The translations under genes were made by a program, and so were the position numbers. Below, piece after piece: positions 1 through 8,338 of a stretch of DNA of 64,000 nucleotides (its first letter is position 1; every line of letters begins with the position of its first letter). This DNA is from Parvularcula sp. LCG005 (GTDB lineage: Bacteria; Pseudomonadota; Alphaproteobacteria; Caulobacterales; Parvularculaceae): NCBI RefSeq assembly GCF_032930845.1, contig NZ_CP136758.1, positions 310,001-374,000 of the forward strand, read 5' to 3'. The notes below the pieces were generated by a model that searched no databases, was not told the DNA's origin, and worked only from the letters and a program-made list of their open reading frames with translations.

Positions 1-339
1 GTCACAGATGCTATGCCGGGCGTTGGCACCAGTCTGAAACGGTTTGCGTTGTCGGGTCAGACGATAATGATCAAGGATGGTCTGTGTGTTGACGAGAGCG
101 GCACGCTCGCCGGGTCCAACCTTGATATGGCGAGCGCCGTGCGCCAGCTGGTTGAGATGACCGATGTTGAACCCGCGGCCGCGATCGCCATGGCGACAGC
201 CAATCCGGCCCAATTCATGGGTCTGGCGCAGAGCGGTACAATAAGAAAAGGCAGCAGGGCCGACCTTGTCCGGCTCGACCGTCAGCTGGCGTTGAAACAG
301 GTCTGGCAGGGCGGACAGCCCGTCCTGCCGGAAGCCTGA
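1..339 (+). CDS. nagA: N-acetylglucosamine-6-phosphate deacetylase, C-terminal part
   Basis: The reading frame is open from the first base (V-T-D-A-M...), so the gene starts before the window and only about 112 C-terminal residues are present. NagA removes the acetyl group from GlcNAc-6-phosphate in cytoplasmic amino-sugar catabolism. The visible piece carries the family's 'VTDAM' start of the last barrel strands, 'GTLAGS' followed by 'LDMASAVR', and the terminal 'G.I..G..ADLV.LD' strand typical of amidohydrolases. Its stop lies 4 bases from the end of the convergent cyclotransferase gene. The metal ligands are outside the window, so activity cannot be judged. Confidence 0.9.
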   Translation, partial: VTDAMPGVGTSLKRFALSGQTIMIKDGLCVDESGTLAGSNLDMASAVRQLVEMTDVEPAAAIAMATANPAQFMGLAQSGTIRKGSRADLVRLDRQLALKQVWQGGQPVLPEA

Positions 340-342
340 TCG

Positions 343-1179
343 TTATTTGCCTGTCGGCACCACGGCAATTTCAAACACTTTCGGCCACCATTTTCCCGTG
401 ACATAGATTTTGTCCGCAGCCGCATCATAGGCGATGCCGTTCAGCACTTCGTCATTTACATCCGCTCTGTCTGGATGCAGCCCGGCGAGGTTGATGAAGC
501 CGGTCACGTGTCCATCGGACGGATCGAGCCGGACGATCACGTCGGTCTGCCAGATATTCGCCCAGACCTCGCCCTTGATGAACTCCAGCTCGTTCAGCCG
601 CGTAATGGGCCGACCATTGGCCTTGACCTGCACCCGGCCGGTTTCTTCAAAGGTTGCCGGGTCAAAGAAGCGCAACGTGTCCGTGCCGTCGCTCATGATC
701 AGGCGGCTGCCATCATAGGTCAGGCCCCAGCCTTCGCCGGCATATTGGAAAGTGCCGACCTGTTCGAGGGTGTCCAGATCAAAAACATAGGCCGTGCCTG
801 CGCGCCAGGTCAGGGTGATGATGCGGTCATCGACGACGGTCGCCCCCTCACCGAAGATCGTGGCAGGCAGGGCGACTCGCTTCTCCGCGCCATCGCCAAT
901 GATGTCGTGACGGATCAGGGTCGACTTACCAACCTTGCCCGTGCTTTCGTAAAGGGTGCCATCCGCGATGAAGAGACCCTGCGTAAAATCTTCCGTACCG
1001 TGCGGAAACGTTTCTACGACCTCATAGGTATACGTCTTTGGCGCCGCAGGTGCATCAGTTGCTTCTGGGACGGCGGCTGTGGCTGCCGCGGCGGCGGGGG
1101 GCGTGCTCGCCTCCACGTTTGTATCGGCATTGCCGCAGGCAACGAGCAAAAGAAGGGGCAGGACAGCGATGCGTTTCAT
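343..1179 (-). CDS. Glutaminyl-peptide cyclotransferase (plant-type), lipoprotein
   Basis: Predicted glutamine cyclotransferase, which converts N-terminal glutamine of peptides to pyroglutamate. The mature part (from about residue 45) has the beta-propeller pattern of the plant/bacterial family, with 'FTQGL', 'EGWGLTYDG', 'LNELE', 'WANIWQTD' and 'VLNGIAY' in order. The N-terminus is a lipoprotein signal with lipobox 'LVAC', followed by an Ala/Pro/Thr-rich linker, so it probably acts anchored in the periplasm. I chose ATG 1179 over the upstream TTG at 1200 because it starts the signal peptide directly and has AAGGA/GAAGG just upstream. It lies 17 bases after the Rieske gene and may be co-transcribed with it. 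Confidence 0.88.
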   Translation of the reverse strand: MKRIAVLPLLLLVACGNADTNVEASTPPAAAAATAAVPEATDAPAAPKTYTYEVVETFPHGTEDFTQGLFIADGTLYESTGKVGKSTLIRHDIIGDGAEKRVALPATIFGEGATVVDDRIITLTWRAGTAYVFDLDTLEQVGTFQYAGEGWGLTYDGSRLIMSDGTDTLRFFDPATFEETGRVQVKANGRPITRLNELEFIKGEVWANIWQTDVIVRLDPSDGHVTGFINLAGLHPDRADVNDEVLNGIAYDAAADKIYVTGKWWPKVFEIAVVPTGK

Positions 1180-1196
1180 ACCTTCATCCTTGACGC

Positions 1197-2276
1197 TCAA
1201 GTGCGCCAGTAAAGTTGGGTGGCCTCGATCGGGTTTTCAAACTTGTCGGCACCGCCTGCAAGATAGGCGCGTTTCAGCGCCAAATACCACTGGGCCAGCC
1301 GGTCGGGATCACCGGCATACAGCATGACCGGCTTGGCCAGCGCGATATTTTCGTTCTGGGCGCTGAGGATGGCACCATCCTGTCCGAGGAAGGTCTTGGC
1401 CAGGGGATAGGTAAAAGGCTTCAAAACGGACAGAAGCGGCATGTTCCAGAAAAACATCTGGGTGATCAGGGCGCGGTTGTCCTCGGTCGGTGTGATACAG
1501 GTCAAGCCGAGGATCGTATATTTCTCGTTGCGGATCGTCTCGAGGCGCGTGGCGGGCAGGCGAAACTCGATCTCGGTCGTCGCGGCCCCGCCGATCAGCT
1601 TATAGGCGCGTCCATTGGACGATGGCCGGTGCGGCTTCATCCGGAAGCCGAAGGCCGTTGGCTCGTAATCCTTGACCTTCTCGCTCGCATCCCCGGGCCG
1701 GCGCCAGAACCATTGCTGATGGACGAAAGGCGTGTGGGCCGGGTCGACGAGCCCGATCACCGCTTCGTCATAGGGACCTTCCGCCTTGGCGTGGATAATC
1801 ATCTTGGGCGCAGGGCCGGGAATATCATCCGGAATGTGCGGCGGGTCGAGGTCGGGCACGCCGTCGAAGCGGCGCAGATCATCAGGGATGTAGATCCAGA
1901 TAAGGCCCTTCTGCTCATGGGTCGGATAGATCGGGGCCCGGACTTTTTCGCGAGCAAAAACTTCCCGCTCACTCAGTGCGGGGATCTTGCGACAGGTGCC
2001 GTCCTCCACATCGAACTTCCAGCCGTGATAGGGGCATTCGACGCAAGCCCGCCCCTGTTCATCGGACTGTTGCCCGGCAGAGAACGGCGCGGCCCTGTGC
2101 GGGCACACATCGCGCATCGCAAACACCCTGCCGGATTTTGTCCGTCCAAGGACGACGGGCTGGCCAAGATAGAAGCGACGCTCCATCTTTCCTGCTTTGA
2201 TTTCGGCGGAGGGCGCGGCAAAATACCAGATGTTGCGCAAGGGCAGCGTGGCAGGGTTGGGCTGCGGCGCGCTCAT
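1197..2276 (-). CDS. Rieske non-heme iron oxygenase
   Basis: An aromatic-ring-hydroxylase-type oxygenase of 359 aa. The N-terminal Rieske domain has both cluster motifs: CPHR (Cys58, His60) and CPYHGW (Cys81, His84). The catalytic domain has the mononuclear iron pattern D-x2-H-x4-H at about Asp178, His181 and His186. The family includes vanillate demethylase, chlorophyllide and carnitine oxygenases; the substrate cannot be read here. No reductase gene is adjacent, so electrons must come from a partner encoded elsewhere. Its ATG overlaps the stop of the upstream alpha/beta hydrolase by 4 bases (ATGA), so the two are probably translationally coupled. Confidence 0.88.
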   Translation of the reverse strand: MSAPQPNPATLPLRNIWYFAAPSAEIKAGKMERRFYLGQPVVLGRTKSGRVFAMRDVCPHRAAPFSAGQQSDEQGRACVECPYHGWKFDVEDGTCRKIPALSEREVFAREKVRAPIYPTHEQKGLIWIYIPDDLRRFDGVPDLDPPHIPDDIPGPAPKMIIHAKAEGPYDEAVIGLVDPAHTPFVHQQWFWRRPGDASEKVKDYEPTAFGFRMKPHRPSSNGRAYKLIGGAATTEIEFRLPATRLETIRNEKYTILGLTCITPTEDNRALITQMFFWNMPLLSVLKPFTYPLAKTFLGQDGAILSAQNENIALAKPVMLYAGDPDRLAQWYLALKRAYLAGGADKFENPIEATQLYWRT

Positions 2277-3034
2277 GCTGTCAGCTCGTCAACAAAGGCA
2301 AACAGACGCTTCAGCTCTTCGGGCCCAGACATCCGGTGGTCGCCCGCCTTGACAAGGCTCACCACCACATCAGTGCTCGACAGATGATCCGCATACCGCA
2401 TGACGTGACGCCAGGGCACGACGTCGTCCGCCATGCCGGAGAGGATCCGCACAGGCACATCGACGTCCAGCGGCTGATCAAAGATCAGATGGTGATCACC
2501 ATCGCTGAACAGGGCGGCTGTATAGACCATCTCGCTGTCATCATATTCCGACGGCACAACCAGCTTTCCGTCCTGTTTGATGCGCGATAGATCCTCGGCG
2601 GACATGCGCAGCGGCATGAGGGCATCTGTGAAATCGGGGGCAGGCGCGACGAGCACCAGTCCGGCTATCCGTTCTGGCCGCCAGCGGGCAAGAAGTCCGG
2701 CGATCCATCCCCCCATGGAGGAACCGACCAGCACCTGCGGCCCTTCCGTGTGATGATCCAGAATGTGCAGCGCGTCGCGGGCCCAGATGCCGATGGTCCC
2801 GTCTTCGAAGGCCCCATCGCTTTCACCGTGCCCGGAATAGTCAAACAGCGTACAGGCAAAGCCGCGACCGGCCGCGTGATCGTAGAGGGCCGTCGCTTTC
2901 GTGCCCAACATGTCAGACGCATAGCCGCCAAGCCATATCAGGCCCGGGCCCGCCCCTTTGTGCTGGCGAACGGCAAGGCGGTCGGTCTTCGGACCGTCGA
3001 CCATGGTGACGGGCGGTGTGCTCTTGTGATCCAT
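2273..3034 (-). CDS. Alpha/beta hydrolase
   Basis: A 253-aa serine hydrolase without signal peptide, so cytoplasmic. The nucleophile elbow is G-S-S-M-G with Ser106; the acid is likely in 'MADDVVPW' and the histidine in 'GDHRMS' near the end. The oxyanion region 'WLGGYASDM' and the 'FDYSGHGES' strand resemble the ABHD10-type acyl-thioesterase/esterase group, but the substrate is not known. It is the first gene of a two-gene unit with the Rieske oxygenase and is transcribed away from the glycosyltransferase gene, leaving about 53 bases for two promoters. Confidence 0.85.
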   Translation of the reverse strand: MDHKSTPPVTMVDGPKTDRLAVRQHKGAGPGLIWLGGYASDMLGTKATALYDHAAGRGFACTLFDYSGHGESDGAFEDGTIGIWARDALHILDHHTEGPQVLVGSSMGGWIAGLLARWRPERIAGLVLVAPAPDFTDALMPLRMSAEDLSRIKQDGKLVVPSEYDDSEMVYTAALFSDGDHHLIFDQPLDVDVPVRILSGMADDVVPWRHVMRYADHLSSTDVVVSLVKAGDHRMSGPEELKRLFAFVDELTA

Positions 3035-3087
3035 AGGGCAATGTGTCTACCGCGTGGGGCGAAGAGCACAAGGATGTGAGTGCAAAG

Positions 3088-4275
3088 ATGGATCTTTCGG
3101 GCATTACCATATTGCAGGTCATTCCGGCGCTGGAGACCGGAGGAGCAGAGCGCACAACGCTCGAAGTGGGTAGGGCGGTGGTGGCTGCGGGCGGGCGATC
3201 TCTTGTCGTGTCCGAAGGTGGGCCGATGGTGGCGCAGCTGGAAGACGAAGGCAGCCGACACATCACAATGCCTGCCGCATCAAAGAACCCGCTGACCATG
3301 TGGGGCAATCGCGGCCGCCTGATCGATCTGGTGAAACGGGAGAAGGTGTCCGTCATCCACGCCCGGTCACGCGCGCCGGCCTGGAGTGCGCTGGGCGCAG
3401 CCCGCGCCACGGGAACGCCGTTCGTCACGACCTATCATGGTATTTATCGCGCCAAGACCGCCCTGAAGCGCCTCTACAATTCCGCGATGGCCCGGGGCGA
3501 GGTGGTGATCGCCAACTCTGAATATACTGCTGAGGCTGTTCGGCAGAGCTTTGCCGATGCGCCGTTTTTCGACCCCGGCCGCATGGTGGTGATTCCCCGG
3601 GGGGCCGATCTGTCACGGTTTGATCCTGAGCAACTGGATGATGCCCGTCAGCAGGCGGCGCTCACGGCGTTTGGCGGTGAAGGTGCCATCCGCATCCTTC
3701 TGCCGGGTCGTCTGACCGAATGGAAAGGCCAGCGCGAAATGATCGCAGCGGCAAGGCTTTTGCAGGAAGAAGGAACCATCGGCCCGGTTCGGGTCGTTCT
3801 GGTTGGCAGCGCCCAGGGGCGGGACGACTATGAAGCGTCTCTGCGGCGAGAGATCGAGGAGGCAGGCTTGCGCGACAGCGTCCATATTCATGGCCATTGG
3901 GAAGACATGCCAGCTGCCTATGACTGGGCTCACATCGTCGTATCCGCCTCAACCCGGCCTGAAGCCTTCGGCCGTGTTTCTGTAGAGGCGCAGGCCATGG
4001 GGCGGCCCGTCATCGCCACGGCCCATGGGGGATCGTTGGAAACCATCGATCCTGAAAAGACCGGATGCCTTGTCCCGCCGGGAGATGCCAAGGCGATTGC
4101 GACCTCGGTGTCCCGCTGGGCGACGCTGACCCCGACGGGGCGTCGCAAGGTTGCTGCTGCGGCGCGGGCGCGCGCTGTTGAACGATTCTCGATTGAGGCC
4201 ATGACGGACGCTACTCTTTCTGTTTATAACTCCTTAACATCGCAAGAAGGGCGGCCCACCGCCCAGTCAGGATAG
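3088..4275 (+). CDS. Glycosyltransferase family 4 (GT-B fold)
   Basis: A 395-aa retaining glycosyltransferase. The N-terminal Rossmann domain begins 'ILQVIPALETGGAERT', the standard GT4 entry loop. The C-terminal donor domain has 'LLPGRLTEWKGQ' and the E-x7-E signature within 'EAFGRVSVE'. It probably adds a sugar to a lipid-linked intermediate of a surface polysaccharide or LPS core at the inner face of the membrane. I chose ATG 3088, which begins the first beta strand; GTG 3076 and GTG 3043 are possible upstream starts, but AAGGA lies too close to the former. The GT9 gene follows with almost no gap, supporting a joint role. Confidence 0.9.
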   Translation: MDLSGITILQVIPALETGGAERTTLEVGRAVVAAGGRSLVVSEGGPMVAQLEDEGSRHITMPAASKNPLTMWGNRGRLIDLVKREKVSVIHARSRAPAWSALGAARATGTPFVTTYHGIYRAKTALKRLYNSAMARGEVVIANSEYTAEAVRQSFADAPFFDPGRMVVIPRGADLSRFDPEQLDDARQQAALTAFGGEGAIRILLPGRLTEWKGQREMIAAARLLQEEGTIGPVRVVLVGSAQGRDDYEASLRREIEEAGLRDSVHIHGHWEDMPAAYDWAHIVVSASTRPEAFGRVSVEAQAMGRPVIATAHGGSLETIDPEKTGCLVPPGDAKAIATSVSRWATLTPTGRRKVAAAARARAVERFSIEAMTDATLSVYNSLTSQEGRPTAQSG

Positions 4276-4280
4276 TGAGT

Positions 4281-5282
4281 ATGCCCGGCGCGCGTATTTT
4301 GGTGCTGAAGCAAGAGGGTTTGCGGCAGTTTGTCGAAGCTGAACCGGCCTTTGCCGCGATCCGCGCGGCCAACCCGGGTGTGCCGATCGATCTGCTGACC
4401 ACTGCCGCGTTTGGGCGGCTGGCCAAGGGTTCACCGCATTTTGACCGTGTGCTTGCGGCCGGTTCTTTCAATGACAAAGCGGCCCAGAAGGAATTTGTCA
4501 GCCAGCTGAAACGTATTGGTTACGAGCAGGTCTATGACCTCGACGGCACCAAGGCGACGTTGGAACTGCGCTCGGCCATGACCGGTTTCCGTGGCCCCCG
4601 CTGGATCGGGCCAAAACGCGTGATGACGAAGGAAGGTCGCCAGACGGCGTCGTTCTCTGGTCCTGCCATGCGCAAATTGCTGTCCGATGCGCGCCTGCCG
4701 GTGGAGCATCGCCTGCCGGATCTCCGCTGGGCTTTCACCGCCCGCAAGGACGCCGCCAACATGCAGCCCTCCTGGTTCGGGATCACCGGGCAGTTCGCCC
4801 TTCTGTTGCCGGCAACCGACCCGTCCCGCCGCTGGCCAGCCAAGGCCTATGCCGTGCTGGCCCAGGCCCTTGCTGCGGAAGGCATCAAGTCCGTAGTCAT
4901 CGGACCTGATGAGATCAGCGCGTTCGCGCACGACATCGCGAAGCAGGATCTGGGTGACGGGCGTTCGCTGGGGGCGGGACAGGTCATTGACCTGGCCGGG
5001 AAAGCGGACCTGTCGCAGCTTGCCATGCTGGCGCGTCATGCGCAGTTCTTCGTGGCCGGTGCCACTGACGAGCTGCATCTGTGCGCATCGGTCGGATGTC
5101 CCGGTCTTCTCCTGCTGCACCCTGCGGATGTGTCTGAGGCTGAAAGCCTTTTTGGCCGCGAGGTCATCAAGCTGACAGCACAGGATGTCAGCCGGATCGA
5201 TGCTGAAATGGCCATTTCCATGTTGCGGAATATGGGGCTGTTGAAGGGCGCACCGAAGAAAGGTCTGCGAGCATTTGCATGA
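4281..5282 (+). CDS. Glycosyltransferase family 9 (heptosyltransferase-like)
   Basis: A 333-aa GT9-family protein, the group containing LPS heptosyltransferases. It starts 'ARILVLKQEGLRQFVEAEPAF', like the family's N-terminal strand and helix, and has the 'LPATDPSRRWPAKAY' donor-site strand and a C-terminal 'GATDELHLCASVGCPGLLL' segment equivalent to the usual 'D.G..HlA.a.g.p' motif. The expected Asp/Gly of that motif is shifted to T-D-E-L-H, so donor specificity is uncertain. ATG 4281 is preferred over GTG 4275 because AGGA sits 8 bases upstream. It follows the GT4 gene immediately, suggesting an LPS/glycan pair. Confidence 0.82.
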   Translation: MPGARILVLKQEGLRQFVEAEPAFAAIRAANPGVPIDLLTTAAFGRLAKGSPHFDRVLAAGSFNDKAAQKEFVSQLKRIGYEQVYDLDGTKATLELRSAMTGFRGPRWIGPKRVMTKEGRQTASFSGPAMRKLLSDARLPVEHRLPDLRWAFTARKDAANMQPSWFGITGQFALLLPATDPSRRWPAKAYAVLAQALAAEGIKSVVIGPDEISAFAHDIAKQDLGDGRSLGAGQVIDLAGKADLSQLAMLARHAQFFVAGATDELHLCASVGCPGLLLLHPADVSEAESLFGREVIKLTAQDVSRIDAEMAISMLRNMGLLKGAPKKGLRAFA

Positions 5283-5309
5283 CGCAACGCTCATTCACGT
5301 CCATTTCAA

Positions 5310-5338
5310 TTGAATGGTGACACTCCAGGCGCTATATT
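5310..5338 (+). promoter_or_regulatory. Predicted sigma-70 promoter of infC
   Basis: TTGAAT (5310-5315) and TATATT (5333-5338) are separated by 17 bases. The leader that follows has a GC-rich hairpin (about 5346-5393, outer arms TGG-CGC/GCG-CCA, inner arms CCTTGC/GCAAGG) before the infC Shine-Dalgarno. Prediction only. Confidence 0.55.
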
Positions 5339-5417
5339 AACGCGATGTGGTCGCTTTCCCTTGCCTTTTGCGCAAGGCGCGGCCACCCCGACACAGAAGT
5401 TGATATAGGAGACGACC

Positions 5418-5954
5418 ATCTCGCGCAGACCACAGAACATGACCCCGCCGAAACAGACGGGTCCTCGGATGAACGATCAGATCAGGGCATCGAAGGTCCT
5501 GCTGATTGACGAACAGGGCGAGAAAAAAGGCCCTATCGCCATTGATGAAGCGATCGGCATCGCGGCCGGTGCCAGCCTTGACCTTGTCGAGGTCGCGGGC
5601 GGCGACATCCCTGTCTGCAAGGTGATGGACTACGGCAAGTTCAAATATCAGCAGCAGAAGAAAAAGGCTGAAGCCAAGAAGAAGCAGAAAGTCGTCGAGG
5701 TCAAAGAGATCAAGATGCGCCCGAACATCGACATCCATGATTATGAGGTGAAGACCAGGGCGATGCGTCGGTTCTTTGAAGAAGGCGACAAGGTCAAGGT
5801 GACCCTGCGGTTCAGGGGGCGTGAAATGGCCCACCAAGAGCGCGGTATGGAGCTTCTCAACAAGGTGCGCGAAGAGTTTGAAGGCACGACCAAGGTCGAG
5901 GCCCTTCCCAAACTCGAGGGTCGCCAGATGATGATGGTTCTCGCACCCCGCTGA
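5418..5954 (+). CDS. infC: Translation initiation factor IF-3, AUC start
   Basis: IF-3 binds the 30S subunit, prevents early 50S joining and checks the start codon and initiator tRNA. The N-domain, the Lys-rich linker helix (from about residue 68, '[14 protein letters not shown]') and the C-domain ('[10 protein letters not shown]', '[11 protein letters not shown]') are all present. I start the gene at ATC 5418, not ATG 5439: AGGAG lies 7 bases before the ATC, and reading from it gives an N-terminus with R-R-P then 'QTGPR', as in other alphaproteobacterial IF-3 proteins. Rare AUU/AUC start codons are a known feature of infC and the basis of its autoregulation. With this start the protein is 178 aa. 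The usual rpmI-rplT partners are not adjacent. Confidence 0.93.
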   Translation: MSRRPQNMTPPKQTGPRMNDQIRASKVLLIDEQGEKKGPIAIDEAIGIAAGASLDLVEVAGGDIPVCKVMDYGKFKYQQQKKKAEAKKKQKVVEVKEIKMRPNIDIHDYEVKTRAMRRFFEEGDKVKVTLRFRGREMAHQERGMELLNKVREEFEGTTKVEALPKLEGRQMMMVLAPR

Positions 5955-5988
5955 GAACTCAATGACATTAGACAACAGGTGTTCTTGA

Positions 5989-6756
5989 ATGAACGTCGTG
6001 AATGGGGCTGGTCCAGACCAGCCCTTTTTTGATGGAGAAACGGGCCTCAGCGCCAATCTGGCGGCCAGCCTGACAGCGAGCCTGGCGTCGGACGGCTGGG
6101 CCCGCGCGACGGGCGCTCTTTCTCCCGCGCTGGTCACCGCCCTGCGTGATGAAGCGATCCGCCTCGATGCTGCATCGGTGACCAAGGATGCGGGTGTAGG
6201 GCGAGGGGCCGATTATCAGCAGGACCGCAACATCCGGCGGACGCGCATCACCTGGCTTGATGGATCATCACCGGTTCAGATCGCTTTTCTGCGCTATTGC
6301 GAGACGCTGCGGCAGGCCATGAATCGCGAGCTGTTTGCGGGCTTGCAAAGCTTTGAGGCGCATTATGCGATTTATCCGCCCGGTGGCCACTATACGCGGC
6401 ATCTGGATGCGTTCGCCCATCCTTCGCGCCCCGCTGGTGAGAGACCTATTCGCGGCCATACGCCCAAAAACCGGGTCATGTCCCTCGTGTGCTATCTCAA
6501 CGAGGCATGGGACGAGGCAGATGGCGGCACGTTGGCCCTGTGGGACCATGTGCCAGTCGACCCGACAAGCGGCCAGACCATGCTGGCCGCTCTCGACAGG
6601 ATTCCTCCGACGGCGGTCATCCAGCCGCGCGGCGGCGATATCCTGCTGATGCGGTCTGAGGCGATCCCCCATGAGGTCCGCGAAACCATTCGCACACGCT
6701 ATGGTATAGCGGGATGGTGGCGAATCGCTCCGTCTGCGGCAGACCTCGTTTTTTAA
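5989..6756 (+). CDS. 2OG-Fe(II) oxygenase (prolyl-4-hydroxylase-like)
   Basis: A 255-aa 2-oxoglutarate and Fe(II)-dependent dioxygenase. The facial triad is readable: His138-x-Asp140 in 'YTRHLDAF' and His228 in 'AIPHEV', with Arg237 placed to bind 2-oxoglutarate. The fold pattern ('YPPGGHY', 'CYLNEAWDEADGG', 'GGDILLMRS') is that of the prolyl-hydroxylase-like group, whose bacterial members hydroxylate proteins, including translation factors and ribosomal proteins. It lies 34 bases downstream of infC on the same strand, so co-expression with translation genes is possible; the substrate is inferred only from that position and is not shown. Confidence 0.82.
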   Translation: MNVVNGAGPDQPFFDGETGLSANLAASLTASLASDGWARATGALSPALVTALRDEAIRLDAASVTKDAGVGRGADYQQDRNIRRTRITWLDGSSPVQIAFLRYCETLRQAMNRELFAGLQSFEAHYAIYPPGGHYTRHLDAFAHPSRPAGERPIRGHTPKNRVMSLVCYLNEAWDEADGGTLALWDHVPVDPTSGQTMLAALDRIPPTAVIQPRGGDILLMRSEAIPHEVRETIRTRYGIAGWWRIAPSAADLVF

Positions 6757-6889
6757 CGCGTAGACACAGTTGCGTAAACTGATGGGAAAACCGGTCACGC
6801 TAAATAATAAATAGTTGGATTCTGCAGTGCTTTCTTGCGCGCACTGTCCCTGCCGACTACCGTAGAGACGGTATCAAGGGGAATTTGCC

Positions 6890-7540
6890 ATGAAAAAGTC
6901 ACTCATTACTGCTGCAAGCCTGTTCGGTTTTGCTTCGTTTTCTGCCGCACATGCTGCGCCCGTCTATCTGAATATTGACAATATCAGTGTTGAGGTGAGC
7001 GATGGCACGTCGCCGGGGACGTTCAACAATACGTTCAACGGCGGGCAGACCATCGACAAGGTCATTGATGCGCCCTCGGCCGATGCTGAGGAGTTTCACA
7101 ATCAGACCACCCACATCTGGTACACGGCAGATGAAGCCGGTGGCGCGCTGGAACTGATTTTCGATTTCGGTCAGGAATACGATATCAGTACACTGCATTT
7201 CTGGAATTATAACGGCGAGAGCTATGACGTCGACAATATCGACTTCACTTTCTTCAACAAGGACAATGTTGAAGTCGGCAGCCTTTCGATCGAGCCCGAT
7301 CTCGGCTCTCCTGGTGGTATCACAGCGCAGGATATCGTTCTTGCGGCACCGCTGAACGTCCAGTTTGTCGTGGCGCTGTTGTCCGGCACCAACCGCCAGG
7401 TGGATTTCCAGAACATTGGCTTCACGGCGGACGTTTCCATCCCGGTCGATCCGGTGCCGGTGCCTGCCGCAGCTCTTCTGATGGCCAGTGGTCTGGCGGG
7501 GATCGGCGCTGTCCGTCGTCGGCGCAGAGCGGATCGCTAA
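6890..7540 (+). CDS. VPLPA-CTERM (PEP-CTERM type) surface protein
   Basis: A 216-aa secreted protein. An N-terminal signal peptide ends near 'AHAA' (about residue 24). The middle is a beta-rich, acidic domain reminiscent of a discoidin/F5-8C-type lectin. The C-terminus is a sorting signal: 'VPVPAAALL', a hydrophobic segment and an Arg cluster (RRRRR). This is the VPLPA variant of the PEP-CTERM signal, processed by exosortase/archaeosortase-type enzymes in exopolysaccharide-producing Gram-negatives. No exosortase is in the window. It ends in a strong terminator, so it is probably monocistronic. The ligand is unknown. Confidence 0.8.
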   Translation: MKKSLITAASLFGFASFSAAHAAPVYLNIDNISVEVSDGTSPGTFNNTFNGGQTIDKVIDAPSADAEEFHNQTTHIWYTADEAGGALELIFDFGQEYDISTLHFWNYNGESYDVDNIDFTFFNKDNVEVGSLSIEPDLGSPGGITAQDIVLAAPLNVQFVVALLSGTNRQVDFQNIGFTADVSIPVDPVPVPAAALLMASGLAGIGAVRRRRRADR

Positions 7541-7557
7541 AATCAATATGCTTTTGG

Positions 7558-7588
7558 ATGCCGCTCCTTGACCGGGGGCGGCATTTTC
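7558..7588 (+). terminator. Rho-independent terminator after VPLPA-CTERM gene
   Basis: A 10-bp stem (ATGCCGCTCC with GGGGCGGCAT, one G-T pair) and 7-base loop are followed by TTTC. It starts 17 bases after the stop codon. Confidence 0.75.
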
Positions 7589-7685
7589 ATGACAAAAACG
7601 ACACTCTTCCGCAGCCTTTGATATGGAACGTATGCGGGCCTTCCTCCGTTAGTTGTGTAGCCGTCCACAACGGAAGGAAAAAATT

Positions 7686-8249
7686 ATGACGAAGATTCAG
7701 AATTCAAAAATTGCTATTCTTGCTACGAATGGTTTCGAACAATCAGAGTTGATGGAGCCCCTGCGCCAGCTTCGCGACGCCGGATCAGAAGTCCACGTCG
7801 TCTCGCTGGAACCCGGCGAAATCAAAGGCTGGGACAAGGATAATTGGGGCGAGAGCGTTAAGGTCGACAAGACGATCGATCAGGTGACAGTCGATGACTA
7901 TCACGCGCTGGTCCTGCCCGGTGGTCAGATCAACCCAGACCTGCTCCGCGCTAATGAGCAGGCGGTAAAATTCGTGTACGACTTCTTCAACACGAAAAAG
8001 CCACTTGCCGCGATTTGCCACGCGCCATGGCTGCTCATCGAAGCGGGTGTTGTAAAAGGTCGTGACGTCACGTCGTACAAATCGATCAAGACGGACTTGG
8101 TCAATGCCGGTGCGAACTGGAAGGACGAGGCCGTCGTCGTTCATGAAGCGCTGATTACCAGCCGGAACCCCGGTGACCTTGATGCCTTCTGTGCCAAGAT
8201 CATTGAAGAGGTTCGGGAAGGCCGTCACGAAGATCGCGTCGCCGCCTAA
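7686..8249 (+). CDS. DJ-1/PfpI family protein (type 1 glutamine amidotransferase-like)
   Basis: A 187-aa cytoplasmic protein of the PfpI/YhbO branch. The nucleophile elbow 'AAICHAPWLL' gives Cys111 followed by His112, and Glu18 in 'NGFEQSEL' is the acidic residue that tunes the cysteine; 'VLPGGQINPD' supplies the oxyanion loop. Members act as chaperones, glyoxalases/deglycases or peptidases under stress, and the exact reaction is disputed. ATG 7686 is chosen because GGAAGG lies about 8 bases upstream. It stands alone between two terminators. Confidence 0.88.
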   Translation: MTKIQNSKIAILATNGFEQSELMEPLRQLRDAGSEVHVVSLEPGEIKGWDKDNWGESVKVDKTIDQVTVDDYHALVLPGGQINPDLLRANEQAVKFVYDFFNTKKPLAAICHAPWLLIEAGVVKGRDVTSYKSIKTDLVNAGANWKDEAVVVHEALITSRNPGDLDAFCAKIIEEVREGRHEDRVAA

Positions 8250-8273
8250 TCGCGCCTGCAATGTAATGATAAG

Positions 8274-8303
8274 AGGGCCGGGCCGCATGCCCGGCCCTTT
8301 TTT
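8274..8303 (+). terminator. Strong Rho-independent terminator
   Basis: A perfect 10-bp stem AGGGCCGGGC / GCCCGGCCCT with a 5-base loop runs into six T residues. It ends the DJ-1/PfpI transcript. Confidence 0.92.
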
Positions 8304-8338
8304 ATTGCCGCGACGTGTTGCCGCTCTAGTTGAAAACC

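Noticed and set aside
1215-2387. 390-aa plus-strand frame opposite the Rieske gene
   Set aside because: Shadow of a certain gene with intact cluster and iron motifs; composition is not protein-like.
4431-5294. 287-aa minus-strand frame opposite the GT9 gene
   Set aside because: Antisense to a recognised glycosyltransferase, Gly/Arg/His-rich, and without a start context.
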